The notes under the pieces: generated by a model
Databases searched by the model: none
Seen by the model: only the letters and a program-made list of their open reading frames with translations
Told to the model about the DNA's origin: nothing
Shown here: positions 41,405 to 49,460 of the stretch, piece after piece
Position numbering within the stretch: the stretch's first letter is position 1
Layout of the letters: every line of letters starts with the position of its first letter
Made by a program: the position numbers and the translations under genes
From: Pseudomonas sp. GOM6
GTDB taxonomy: Bacteria > Pseudomonadota > Gammaproteobacteria > Pseudomonadales > Pseudomonadaceae
Length of the DNA: 64,000 nucleotides
NCBI RefSeq assembly: GCF_029537485.1
Contig: NZ_JARPUS010000004.1
Coordinates: 124,001 to 188,000 of the forward strand
Direction of reading: 5' to 3'

Positions 41405-43006
41405 TTACTTGCCGACGCCCACGCCATAGAAGGAGTTGAGTGCGAACGGGCTGATCTTGAAGTCCTGCACGTTCTTGCGCATCGGCTGGTACACGGTGGA
41501 GTGGGCGATCGGGGTGATCGGCACCTGCTCCTTGAGGATGACCTGGGCCTGCCTGTACAGCTGAGTGCGCTCGGCCACGTCGGTGGTGCGCTTGGCGGCC
41601 TTGATCAGCTTGTCGTAGTCCTCATAGCACCACTTGGAGAAGTTGTTGCCGTCGACCGCATCGCAGCCATACAGGGTGCCCAGCCAGTTGTCCGGGTCGC
41701 CGTTGTCGCCGCTCCAGCCGATCAGCATGGCGTCATGCTCGCCGGCCTTGGAGCGCTTGAGGTACTCGCCCCACTCGTAGGTGACGATCTTGGCCTTGAT
41801 GCCGACCTTGGCCCAGTCGGCCTGGAGCATCTCGGCCATCAGTTTGGCATTGGGGTTGTACGGGCGCTGCACCGGCATGGCCCACAGGGTGATCTCGGTG
41901 CCTTCGGGTACGCCGGCGGCCTTGAGCAGCTCCTTGGCTTTTTCCGGGTTGTAGCCGGCGTCCTTGATGCTGTCGTTGTAGGACCACTGGGTCGGCGGCA
42001 TGCCGTTGACCGCCAGCTGGCCGGCGCTCTGGTACACAGCGTCGATGATGGCCTGCTTGTTCACCGCCATGTCCAGCGCCTGGCGCACTTGCAGCTTGTC
42101 CAGTGGCGCGTGGGTTACGTTGTAGGCGATGTAGCCGTCGTTGAAGCCCGGTTGCGAGGGCATGACGATGTTCGGGTCCTTGGCCAGCGCGTCGAGGTCG
42201 GCCGGGCGCGGGTTGAGAGTGATGTGGCATTCGCCGGCCTTGAGCTTCTGCATGCGCACCGAGGCATCGGTGTTGATGGCGAAGATCAGGTTGTCGACCT
42301 TCACGTCGTCCGGCTGCCAGTAGTCCTTGTTGCCGGTGAAGCGGATCTGCGCGTCCTTCTGGTAGCGCTTGAACACGAACGGGCCGGTGCCGATCGGCTT
42401 CTGGTTGATGTCGGCGGCCTTGCCGGCCTTGAGCAACTGGTCGGCGTACTCGGCGGAGTGGATCGAGGCGAAGCTCATCGCCAGGTTCTGGATAAAGGCG
42501 GCGTCCACTGCGTTGAGGCTGAACTTGACGGTCAGGTCGTCGAGCTTTTCGAGCTTGGCGATGTTGGCGTCCATGCCCATGTCGGTGAAATAGGGGAACT
42601 CCGACGGGTAGGCCTTGCGGAAGGGATGTTCCTTGTCGAGCATGCGGCCGAAGGTGAACAGCACGTCGTCGGCGTTGAAGTCGCGGCTCGGCTTGAAGTA
42701 GTCGGTGCTGTGGAACTTCACGCCCGGGCGCAGGTGGAAGGTGTAGGTCAGACCGTCCGGGGTTACCTCCCACTTCTCGGCCAGGCCGGGGATCACGGCG
42801 GTGCCGCCGCGCTCGAACTGGGTCAGGCGATTGAAGACGGTCTCGGCCGCGGCATCGAAGTCGGTGCCGGTGGTGTACAGGCCCGGATCGAACCCGGCGG
42901 GGCTGCCTTCGGAGCAGAACACCAGGCTGCTGGCGGCGCTGGCGAGGGGCGCGCTGGCGATCAGCCCGGCGGCGAGGAGAGCCTGGATAACGGCGTTCTT
43001 ACGCAT
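41405..43006 (-). CDS. dppA: peptide-binding protein, DppA family (first copy)
   Basis: A 533-residue SBP_bac_5 protein with a signal peptide (about 1-24, ASA-ASSL) beginning SLVFCSEGSPAGFDPGLY. It is the promoter-proximal gene of the peptide-uptake operon. Duplicated binding proteins with different peptide ranges feeding one DppBCDF are usual in pseudomonads. A sigma-54-like promoter element lies about 65 bp upstream of the ATG. Confidence 0.92.
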   Translation of the reverse strand: MRKNAVIQALLAAGLIASAPLASAASSLVFCSEGSPAGFDPGLYTTGTDFDAAAETVFNRLTQFERGGTAVIPGLAEKWEVTPDGLTYTFHLRPGVKFHSTDYFKPSRDFNADDVLFTFGRMLDKEHPFRKAYPSEFPYFTDMGMDANIAKLEKLDDLTVKFSLNAVDAAFIQNLAMSFASIHSAEYADQLLKAGKAADINQKPIGTGPFVFKRYQKDAQIRFTGNKDYWQPDDVKVDNLIFAINTDASVRMQKLKAGECHITLNPRPADLDALAKDPNIVMPSQPGFNDGYIAYNVTHAPLDKLQVRQALDMAVNKQAIIDAVYQSAGQLAVNGMPPTQWSYNDSIKDAGYNPEKAKELLKAAGVPEGTEITLWAMPVQRPYNPNAKLMAEMLQADWAKVGIKAKIVTYEWGEYLKRSKAGEHDAMLIGWSGDNGDPDNWLGTLYGCDAVDGNNFSKWCYEDYDKLIKAAKRTTDVAERTQLYRQAQVILKEQVPITPIAHSTVYQPMRKNVQDFKISPFALNSFYGVGVGK

Positions 43007-43072
43007 GTCGACCTCATGTTTGTTGTGGTTGTCATCGTGAGGGGTGCCTTGTGAGCACCTTGCGTGAAGCTA

Positions 43073-43088
43073 TGCAGGGCATGTGCCT
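43073..43088 (-). promoter_or_regulatory. candidate sigma-54 promoter of the dpp operon
   Basis: The minus strand reads AGGCAC-ATGCC-CTGCA, against the consensus TGGCAC-N5-TTGCA, with the essential GG and GC exactly ten bases apart. It lies about 65 bp upstream of the first dppA. Two positions deviate from consensus. Confidence 0.4.
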
Positions 43089-43177
43089 GTCGCAAGCTTG
43101 GAGCGTCGGTCAGTTTAGTAGTTGTGATGAAGTTGTAAGCGCGTGTCGCAATCTCGACAGGATCGGTCGGTTGCGTA

Positions 43178-43212
43178 ACAGGAGGCACCGCGCATTGGGC
43201 GGTGTCTCCTGT
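43178..43212 (-). terminator. hairpin after the SIMPL gene
   Basis: ACAGGAGGCACCGC (43178-43191) pairs with GCGGTGTCTCCTGT (43199-43212), 14 bp with one G-U pair and a 7-base loop. It starts nine bases past the SIMPL stop. A T-tract is lacking. Confidence 0.65.
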
Positions 43213-43220
43213 CTATTCGG

Positions 43221-43934
43221 TCAGGGCATCTGCACTTCGATGGTGCCGTCGGCGCTCAGCTGGATGCGGCTGGTGCCGGCCTCGATCTGTGGCGCCGCCT
43301 CGCTCTTGCTGAAGCTGCCGCGGTCCATGGCCATGGCGCGCATCGGCATCACCGGCTGGAAACCGCCGCCATTGAGGGCCAGATTGACCACCTTGTAGCT
43401 CTTGCCGCCCATGGCTTCGGTGGCCAGCTGAGCGCGGGCCTTGAAGGCTGCGACTGCTTCCTTGATCAGCGCGTCCTCGTGGGTCTTGCGGGTGTCTTCG
43501 GCGACGGCGAAGCTCATGTCGGCCATCTTCAGCTCGCCCAGCAGGTCGGCGGACAGCTGCGACAGACGGGCGAATTCGGCGCTTTCCAGGCGCAGTTCGG
43601 CGCGCTCGCACCAGGCGCCGATCTTGCGGCCTTCGTCCTCGTACACCGGATAGCTCTGCCGGCTGCCCAGGCTGACTTTCACGCCCGGTACCTTGCGCGC
43701 CTGCTCGATGGCGGCATTGAGGGTCTTGGTCACACCAGCGGCCAGCTCGGCCGGGTCGTCGCTTTGCGCTTCGGTGTAGAGGGTGACGAACATGCGGTCG
43801 TGGGCCACTTCCTGGCTGACTTCGGCACGCAGCGACACCTGGTTGTAGCGGGGCTCGTCGGCCAGGGCCGGCAGGCTGGCGAACGTGGCCAGGCCGAGGG
43901 CAAAAGTGGCGGCGAGGCGGTTGAGTGGGTGCAT
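43221..43934 (-). CDS. SIMPL domain (DUF541) periplasmic protein
   Basis: A 237-residue protein with signal peptide MHPLNRLAATFALGLATFASLPALA and a DUF541/SIMPL domain over the rest (YNQVSLRAEVSQEVAHDRMFV and AELAAGVTKTLNAAIEQARKV). Members are periplasmic, can form oligomers, and have been linked to oxidative stress; the mechanism is unknown. It lies between the dpp operon and the divergent roxSR pair. Confidence 0.87.
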   Translation of the reverse strand: MHPLNRLAATFALGLATFASLPALADEPRYNQVSLRAEVSQEVAHDRMFVTLYTEAQSDDPAELAAGVTKTLNAAIEQARKVPGVKVSLGSRQSYPVYEDEGRKIGAWCERAELRLESAEFARLSQLSADLLGELKMADMSFAVAEDTRKTHEDALIKEAVAAFKARAQLATEAMGGKSYKVVNLALNGGGFQPVMPMRAMAMDRGSFSKSEAAPQIEAGTSRIQLSADGTIEVQMP

Positions 43935-44259
43935 GGGAACTCCTTGCGGGTGGTTGTCCTGGTAGTTGACGAAACGATCAGACTGTTCGGGTTAACGGCG
44001 GTTCGCAGGATTTGTGCGGCGTTTATTTCAGACCCTATGCCTGAGGATGGCACTGAGCGGCACGCCGTTTCATCCGAACGGTCTTATCCGGGAGCCAATC
44101 GCGGCCAAAGCTGCTCCCACAAAGCCCTGATATGTCCTGTGGGAGTGGCTTCAGCCGCGATTTCACCGCCCCGCGTCGCCACCTATTGAGGCTGGCAGCC
44201 TCTGCGTCCGGTTGCCGCAGGCAGGCGGCTGCCCCGGCCCTCTGGTTATACTCGCGGGC
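43935..44259. other. divergent intergenic region with REP pair and roxS -10 box
   Basis: The region contains an inverted pair of the GTGGGAGCGGCTT family: ATCGCGGCCAAAGCTGCTCC (44098-44117, continuing to 44120) and GTGGGAGTGGCTTCAGCCGC (44139-44158, continuing to 44161). A -10-like TATACT is at 44247-44252, so close to the roxS ATG that the transcript would be nearly leaderless. No gene is seen. Confidence 0.55.
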
Positions 44260-45534
44260 ATGCCAACGACCTCTATCTATGCCCCGGTGCAATTATTGTC
44301 CGCCAGCCGGCAGAACCTCTGGCGCCTGACCCTGATCCGCCTGCTGGTGCTGGCTGCCCAGGCCGGCTCGGTGGGGATCGCCTATCTGTCCGGTATGGTG
44401 CCGCTGCCCTGGCTGGCGCTGTGCGTGACCCTCGCCGTGTCGTTGGCCCTGTGCCTGTTCACTGCCCTGCGCTTGCGTGGGCCGTGGCCGGTGACCGAGC
44501 TGGAATACACCATCCAGCTGGCCTGCGACCTGGTGATCCACAGCGTGCTGCTGTACTACTCGGGCGGGCCGGCCAACCCCTTCGTGTCCTATTACCTGGT
44601 GCCGCTGACCATCGCCGCGGCGACCCTGCCCTGGCTGCACACCATGGCGCTCTGTGGCCTGGGCCTGGCCGGCTACACGGTACTGCTGTTCTGGCCGCAT
44701 CCGCTGGATATCCCGCTGGGGCAGCGCGAGTCGTTGCTGATCTACGGTATGTGGCTGTCGGTGGCGATGGCGGCGGTGCTGATCACCTTCTTTGCCGCCA
44801 AGATGGCCGGTGCGTTGCGTCGCCAGGATGAGTTGCTGGCGCTGCGCCGCGAAGAGGGTATGCGCGACCAGCAGCTGCTGGCCGTGGCCACCCAGGCTGC
44901 CGGCGCCGCCCATGAGCTGGGCACGCCGCTGGCGACCATGAGCGTGCTGCTCAAGGAGCTGCGCCAGGAATATCGCGACAAGCCGGTGCTGCAGGACGAT
45001 CTGGCGCTGCTCCAGGAGCAGGTCAAGCTGTGTAAGGAAACCCTGCAGCAACTGGTGCGCGCCGCCGAGGCCGACCGCCGTCAGGCGGTATTCGAGCAGA
45101 CCGCCGTGCAATGGCTGGAGAGCACCCTCAATCGCTGGCACCTGATGCGCCCCGAGGCCACCTACCGTTTCCAGTGCCTGGGTTCCGGCGCGGTGCCGCG
45201 CCTGTTGCCGCCGGCCGATCTGACCCAGGCGCTGCTCAACCTGCTGAATAACGCCGCCGATGCCTGCCCGGACAAGCTGGACATCCGCCTGGACTGGGAC
45301 GAGGACTGGATCAACCTGAGCATCCGCGATCTGGGGGCCGGAGTGCCGCTGGCCATTGCGGAACAGCTGGGCAAACCCTTCTTTACCACCAAGGGCAAGG
45401 GGTTCGGCCTCGGCCTGTTCCTCAGCCAGGCCAGCGTGACGCGGGCCGGCGGTTCGGTGAAACTCTACAACCACGAAGAAGGCGGCACGCTGACGGAACT
45501 GCGGCTGCCCCGGCTTGGAGATGAGCATGTCTGA
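44260..45534 (+). CDS. roxS: redox-sensing histidine kinase RoxS (RegB/PrrB family)
   Basis: A 424-residue sensor kinase with six membrane helices in residues 20-180. The quinone-interaction heptapeptide GGPANPF is at 102-108. The H-box AAGAAHELGTPL carries the phospho-His218, and VKLCKETL places Cys258 where RegB has its redox-active cysteine. The ATPase N-box NLLNNAADAC and G-boxes GKGFGLGLF follow. It monitors respiratory redox state and phosphorylates RoxR. The start at MPTTSIYAP is preferred; upstream in-frame codons overlap the repeat region. Its stop lies inside roxR. Confidence 0.92.
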   Translation: MPTTSIYAPVQLLSASRQNLWRLTLIRLLVLAAQAGSVGIAYLSGMVPLPWLALCVTLAVSLALCLFTALRLRGPWPVTELEYTIQLACDLVIHSVLLYYSGGPANPFVSYYLVPLTIAAATLPWLHTMALCGLGLAGYTVLLFWPHPLDIPLGQRESLLIYGMWLSVAMAAVLITFFAAKMAGALRRQDELLALRREEGMRDQQLLAVATQAAGAAHELGTPLATMSVLLKELRQEYRDKPVLQDDLALLQEQVKLCKETLQQLVRAAEADRRQAVFEQTAVQWLESTLNRWHLMRPEATYRFQCLGSGAVPRLLPPADLTQALLNLLNNAADACPDKLDIRLDWDEDWINLSIRDLGAGVPLAIAEQLGKPFFTTKGKGFGLGLFLSQASVTRAGGSVKLYNHEEGGTLTELRLPRLGDEHV

Positions 45535-46087
45535 CGAACTACTGCACGAACAGGAAGAGCAGCCGCACCTGCTGCTGGTGGACGACGATCCCACCTTCAC
45601 CCGAGTGATGGCGCGCGCGATGGATCGTCGCGGTCTGCGTGTGAGCGTGGCCAACTCGGCGGAAGAGGGGCTGGCCCTGGCCAAGGAAGACCTGCCGGAC
45701 TACGCCGTGCTCGATCTGAAAATGGAGGGCGATTCCGGCCTGGTGCTGCTGCCCAAGCTGCTGGAGCTGGATGCCGAAATGCGCGTGGTGATCCTCACCG
45801 GCTACTCCAGCATCGCCACCGCCGTGGAAGCGATCAAGCGTGGCGCCACCAATTACCTGTGCAAGCCGGCCGACGCCGACGACGTGCTGACCGCGCTGCT
45901 CTCTGAACATGCCGACCTGGAAACCCTGGTGCCGGAAAACCCGATGTCGGTGGACCGCCTGCAGTGGGAGCACATCCAGCGCGTGCTGGCCGAGCACGAG
46001 GGCAATATCTCCGCCACCGCGCGTGCGCTTGGCATGCACCGGCGCACCCTGCAGCGCAAACTGCAGAAGCGCCCGGTCAGGCGCTGA
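45527..46087 (+). CDS. roxR: response regulator RoxR (RegA/PrrA/ActR family)
   Basis: A 186-residue regulator with receiver domain (phospho-acceptor Asp63 in VLDLKM, acidic pocket VDDD) and a C-terminal Fis-type helix-turn-helix (NISATARALGMHRRTLQRKL). With RoxS it controls terminal oxidases, including the cyanide-insensitive one, in pseudomonads. The start at 45527 has GGAG six bases upstream. It overlaps roxS by eight bases, so the pair is translationally coupled. Confidence 0.93.
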   Translation: MSDELLHEQEEQPHLLLVDDDPTFTRVMARAMDRRGLRVSVANSAEEGLALAKEDLPDYAVLDLKMEGDSGLVLLPKLLELDAEMRVVILTGYSSIATAVEAIKRGATNYLCKPADADDVLTALLSEHADLETLVPENPMSVDRLQWEHIQRVLAEHEGNISATARALGMHRRTLQRKLQKRPVRR

Positions 46088-46182
46088 GCGCACCACCCCG
46101 ACCTAAGTCGAAAGCCTGGCGAAAGGTTTTTTCCGCAGTCGGCGAGTATCATTAGCCCCCTAATCAAATACGTGGGGCCACT

Positions 46183-47124
46183 ATGCTCGCTGTCGTTCAG
46201 CAGACCCTTGCCGTCACTGCGCCGGTCTTCGCCATGCTGTTTGTCGGCGTGGCGCTCAAGCGTTTGGGCTGGATCGACACGCGCTTCATCGACACCGCGT
46301 CCAGCCTGGTGTTCAAAGGCACCATGCCGGTCATGTTGTTTCTCGCCATCCTGCATGCCGACCTGCAGGCTGCACTGCAGCCGGCGCTGCTTGGCTACTT
46401 CCTGCTGGCGACCATCTTCACCTTCCTGTTGGCCTGGGCCTGGGCCATCCTGCGGGTGCCGCGCTCGGAGCGCGGCGTCTACACCCAGGGTGCGTTTCGC
46501 GGCAACAACGGCATCCTCGGCCTGGCCCTGGCTACCAGCCTGTATGGCGACTATGGTCTTTCGGTCGGCGGTGTACTCGGTGGCGTGGTGATCCTGAGCT
46601 ATAACACCCTGTCGGCCATCGTCCTGGCGGTCTACAGCCGCGAGGCCAAGGCCGACCTGCGCAGCATCCTCAGAAGCATCCTGACCAACCCGCTGATCAT
46701 CGGCGTGGTGAGCGCCATCCCCTTTGCCTACTGGCAGGTCAAGCTGCCTGCCTGGCTGCTCACCTCGGGCGATTACTTCGCCAGCATGACCCTGCCGCTG
46801 GCGCTGATCTGCATTGGTGGCACGCTGTCGCTGGCGGCCCTGCGCGAGGGCAGTAGCCTGGCCCTGAGTGCCAGCCTGATGAAGATGGTCTGGCTGCCGT
46901 TGCTGGCTACCCTGGGGGCTTTCCTCTGCGGTTTTCGCAATGCTGAGCTGGGCATCCTGTTCCTCTATTTCGCCAGCCCTACGGCGGCGGCCAGTTTCGT
47001 CATGGCCAAGGCCAGCGGCGGCAACCACGTATTGGCCAGCACCATCATCGTCATCACCACGCTGATGGCGGTGCTGACCATCAATATCGGTCTGCTGGTG
47101 CTGCAGTGGGGCGGCTGGATCTGA
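46183..47124 (+). CDS. AEC family transporter
   Basis: A 313-residue auxin-efflux-carrier-family permease with about ten hydrophobic segments in two inverted halves. Crossing-region motifs are FRGNNGILGLALA (first half) and LALICIGGTLSL (second half). Bacterial members move malate, malonate or other small acids; the substrate is not predictable. It lies 95 bp after roxR on the same strand, perhaps with its own promoter. Confidence 0.85.
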   Translation: MLAVVQQTLAVTAPVFAMLFVGVALKRLGWIDTRFIDTASSLVFKGTMPVMLFLAILHADLQAALQPALLGYFLLATIFTFLLAWAWAILRVPRSERGVYTQGAFRGNNGILGLALATSLYGDYGLSVGGVLGGVVILSYNTLSAIVLAVYSREAKADLRSILRSILTNPLIIGVVSAIPFAYWQVKLPAWLLTSGDYFASMTLPLALICIGGTLSLAALREGSSLALSASLMKMVWLPLLATLGAFLCGFRNAELGILFLYFASPTAAASFVMAKASGGNHVLASTIIVITTLMAVLTINIGLLVLQWGGWI

Positions 47125-47280
47125 GCCTGAGGTGATCTGGGTGCCGGCAAACCAACGCCGGTTAATTGTCATAATCGCCCAGCAGGCCGCAGAAAAGATC
47201 TTCGATTTACGGCAAATTCCCGTGCGCCATTCGACGGGCTGCCTTATCAGGCAGACCGAACTGTTTTCCGGGAAGCCACT

Positions 47281-48255
47281 ATGAAGTTCATCTCGCCGTC
47301 TAGTCGGTCTCTTACCCGCGACACCATTCGGGTCGTCAACCCGCGCCGCCTGCTGCTGCCGGGGCTGGCGCTGCTGCTGTTGTGCAATATCGGTGCGTTT
47401 GCCGGTGGCGTCTGGCTGGGGCAGGGCCTTGGCGTGCCTGAGGTCCATGCGGATGGCGCGGTGAGTGCTGCGGCGCCAGCCGAGGAGCGCTTTGCCCTGG
47501 CCCGCGTGGGGGAGCTGGTGGGGCGTCTGCGTTCCCTGGAGGCGGATGCTTTGCTGCTGCGCCGCATGCTGATCGAGCACAAGAGCCTGAGCGAACAGGT
47601 CTCCGCGCTCGATCCGGCATTGATGCCTGAGCTGGCGCCGGCCATTCCTGCCGGTGGCAAGGGGGGGGTGCTGTTGCCGCCGCGCGGCTGTGCCGCGGCC
47701 AGTCTGCCGCGAGACAGCCAGTCCCTGGAAGACCTGCGGCGCAGCGAGACAACTGCCCGCTGCCTGCGTGGTGCGCTCGATCATCTGCTGGAGCGGGTCG
47801 CCAACCGTAATGCGGCGCTGATGGCGATTCCCTCGCATCGCCCGGTGGATGGTGCACGCCTGGGCTCATCCTTCGGCAACCGGGTCGATCCGTTCAACAA
47901 GCGTCTGGCTTTCCACTCCGGCCTGGATTTCTCTGTAGCGAGCGGCACCCGGGTGCTAGCTGCCGCAGGTGGGCGGGTGCGCTCCGCGCAATGGCACAAC
48001 GGTTACGGCAAGCTGCTGGAAATCGACCACGGCAATGGTCTGGTCACCCGCTACGCGCACCTGTCGCGTTTCTATGTGAAGGCCGGCGACGTGGTTACCC
48101 CGGGCCAGCGCATCGCAGCGGTCGGCTCCACCGGGCGCTCTACCGGGCCGCACCTGCATTTCGAAGTGCTGCGCCATGGCCGTTTCGTCGATCCGCAACG
48201 TTTCCTGGCACTGGCCGACATGCCTTACGACAGCAATGCGCAGGCGCATGACTAA
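47281..48255 (+). CDS. M23 (LytM) family cell-wall endopeptidase
   Basis: A 324-residue membrane-anchored peptidase. One N-terminal membrane helix (about 24-48) is followed by a periplasmic helical region (65-180) and an M23 domain (about 190-310). Zinc ligands are His212 and Asp216 (HSGLDFS) and His293 of HLHFE; His260 and His291 complete the active site, so it should be active on peptidoglycan cross-links. It overlaps the next gene by eight bases and forms an operon with a coiled-coil membrane protein and a bactofilin, a context typical of cell-shape modules. Confidence 0.9.
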   Translation: MKFISPSSRSLTRDTIRVVNPRRLLLPGLALLLLCNIGAFAGGVWLGQGLGVPEVHADGAVSAAAPAEERFALARVGELVGRLRSLEADALLLRRMLIEHKSLSEQVSALDPALMPELAPAIPAGGKGGVLLPPRGCAAASLPRDSQSLEDLRRSETTARCLRGALDHLLERVANRNAALMAIPSHRPVDGARLGSSFGNRVDPFNKRLAFHSGLDFSVASGTRVLAAAGGRVRSAQWHNGYGKLLEIDHGNGLVTRYAHLSRFYVKAGDVVTPGQRIAAVGSTGRSTGPHLHFEVLRHGRFVDPQRFLALADMPYDSNAQAHD

Positions 48256-48595
48256 GGCACTTTCGACCCGTGAGCTGTTGCGCGGCGAACACCGCCTGCA
48301 GATTGGGCATGGTCGTGGGCGCTGGCGCAGTGCCTTGCTCTTCCTGCTGTTGCTGGCTTTTCTGGGGCTGGCTTTCAGTCTGCACCTGCGCCAGGACAGT
48401 GAGCAGCTGCGGCGCCTGGAGGCCGTGCAGGAGGAAAACCAGCAACTCAAGGCCCGTCTGGCACAACTCGACATGCAGCAGCGCGAGGCCGTGGGCATTC
48501 AGCAGCAGCTGGTGCGGCGCAATGGCGACCTGGCGGCGCAAGTGAAAAAACTGAAAACCGATCTGGCGTTCTTCCGGAAGCAGCAAGAGCGTTAA
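48248..48595 (+). CDS. small bitopic membrane protein with periplasmic coiled coil
   Basis: A 115-residue protein: a basic cytoplasmic N-terminus (about 1-28), one membrane helix (ALLFLLLLAFLGLAFSL, about 29-46), then a heptad-rich coiled coil to the end (LRRLEAVQEENQQLKARLAQL). The topology resembles FtsB/FtsL-type scaffolds, but I see no direct homology. Starting inside the LytM peptidase gene and followed 21 bp later by bactofilin, it may link the two. Confidence 0.7.
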   Translation: MTKALSTRELLRGEHRLQIGHGRGRWRSALLFLLLLAFLGLAFSLHLRQDSEQLRRLEAVQEENQQLKARLAQLDMQQREAVGIQQQLVRRNGDLAAQVKKLKTDLAFFRKQQER

Positions 48596-48616
48596 TCACC
48601 ATCCGGGAGTTTTGGG

Positions 48617-49051
48617 ATGTTTAACAGCAAGAAAGCGGCACCGCGGGTGTCCGTCGACAAATTTTCCAGTCTGATTTCCGACAACCTGGCGCTGAATGGC
48701 GATCTGGAGTTCGAGGGCGGTCTCAAGGTCAGCGGCAAGGTGCGCGGCAATGTACGGCACAAACCGGGCACCGCCAGCCTGCTGGCGCTGAGTGCAGGCG
48801 GTTGTATCGAAGGTAATGTCAGCAGTCACGATGCGCTGATCGACGGCAGCATCGTCGGCGACCTGGTGGTCGAGCACCTGTTGGAGTTGCATTCCAATGC
48901 GCGGGTGCGCGGCAATATCTGTTATCGCCAGCTGAGCATGGAGAACGGTGCCCTGGTGGAGGGCACCTTGACCCGGCTGGACGACCCGGCGCAGCGGCTA
49001 GAGCTGCCGAGCCCGGCGCAGAACAGCGAGGCGCTGGCGGGCGAAGTCTAA
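48617..49051 (+). CDS. bactofilin (polymer-forming cytoskeletal protein)
   Basis: A 144-residue protein with the bactofilin beta-helix core (about 18-115), seen as repeating short glycine-turn strands (LALNGDLEFEGGLKVSGKVRG, GCIEGNVSSHDALIDGSIVGDLVVE). Disordered tails flank it on both sides. Bactofilins self-assemble without nucleotide into membrane-bound filaments and recruit M23 peptidases to shape the cell wall. The M23 gene two positions upstream fits that partnership. Confidence 0.9.
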   Translation: MFNSKKAAPRVSVDKFSSLISDNLALNGDLEFEGGLKVSGKVRGNVRHKPGTASLLALSAGGCIEGNVSSHDALIDGSIVGDLVVEHLLELHSNARVRGNICYRQLSMENGALVEGTLTRLDDPAQRLELPSPAQNSEALAGEV

Positions 49052-49064
49052 CTTTGCCTGCGGT

Positions 49065-49448
49065 TTACGCCTGCTCGGCCTGCCAGGCGTCGATCACCTC
49101 CTGAGCGGCGCGGAAGGCGTCGATGCAGGCCGGTACGCCGGCGTACACGGCGCAGTGCAGCAGGGCCTCGCGGATCTCTTCCACGCTGCAGCCGTTGTTC
49201 AGCGCGCCACGTACATGGCCCTTGAGTTCCTGTGGGCACTTCAGCGCCGTCAGCGCGGCCAGGGTAATCAGGCTGCGGGTCTTGCGTTCCAGCACGCCGC
49301 GCGTCCAGACGCCGCCCCAGGCATGTTCGTTGACGAAGTCCTGCAGCGGCTGGGTGAATTCGGTGGCGTTGTTCAGGGCACGATCGACGAAGGCGTCACC
49401 CATCACTTCGCGGCGAACCTGCTCACCTTGTTTGGCATGGTCGGACAT
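49065..49448 (-). CDS. carboxymuconolactone decarboxylase family protein (PcaC-like)
   Basis: A 127-residue all-helical protein of the CMD family. QVRREVMGDAFVDRAL, FVNEHAWGGVWTR, KTRSLITLAALTAL and HCAVYAGVPACIDAF match 4-carboxymuconolactone decarboxylase (PcaC) more than AhpD, since no CxxC redox pair is present. PcaC acts in the protocatechuate branch of the beta-ketoadipate pathway, but no other pca gene is near, so the substrate remains open. It is convergent with the bactofilin operon, 13 bp away. Confidence 0.82.
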   Translation of the reverse strand: MSDHAKQGEQVRREVMGDAFVDRALNNATEFTQPLQDFVNEHAWGGVWTRGVLERKTRSLITLAALTALKCPQELKGHVRGALNNGCSVEEIREALLHCAVYAGVPACIDAFRAAQEVIDAWQAEQA

Positions 49449-49460
49449 GCGGCGTTCTCC

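Noticed and set aside
45853..47838. A 661-codon minus-strand frame over roxR, the AEC transporter and the peptidase gene
   Set aside because: It overlaps three genes with solid motifs and contains no domain of its own.
49065..49448. Naming the CMD-family gene pcaC
   Set aside because: Motifs are PcaC-like, but no other protocatechuate gene is nearby and CMD proteins vary widely in function.
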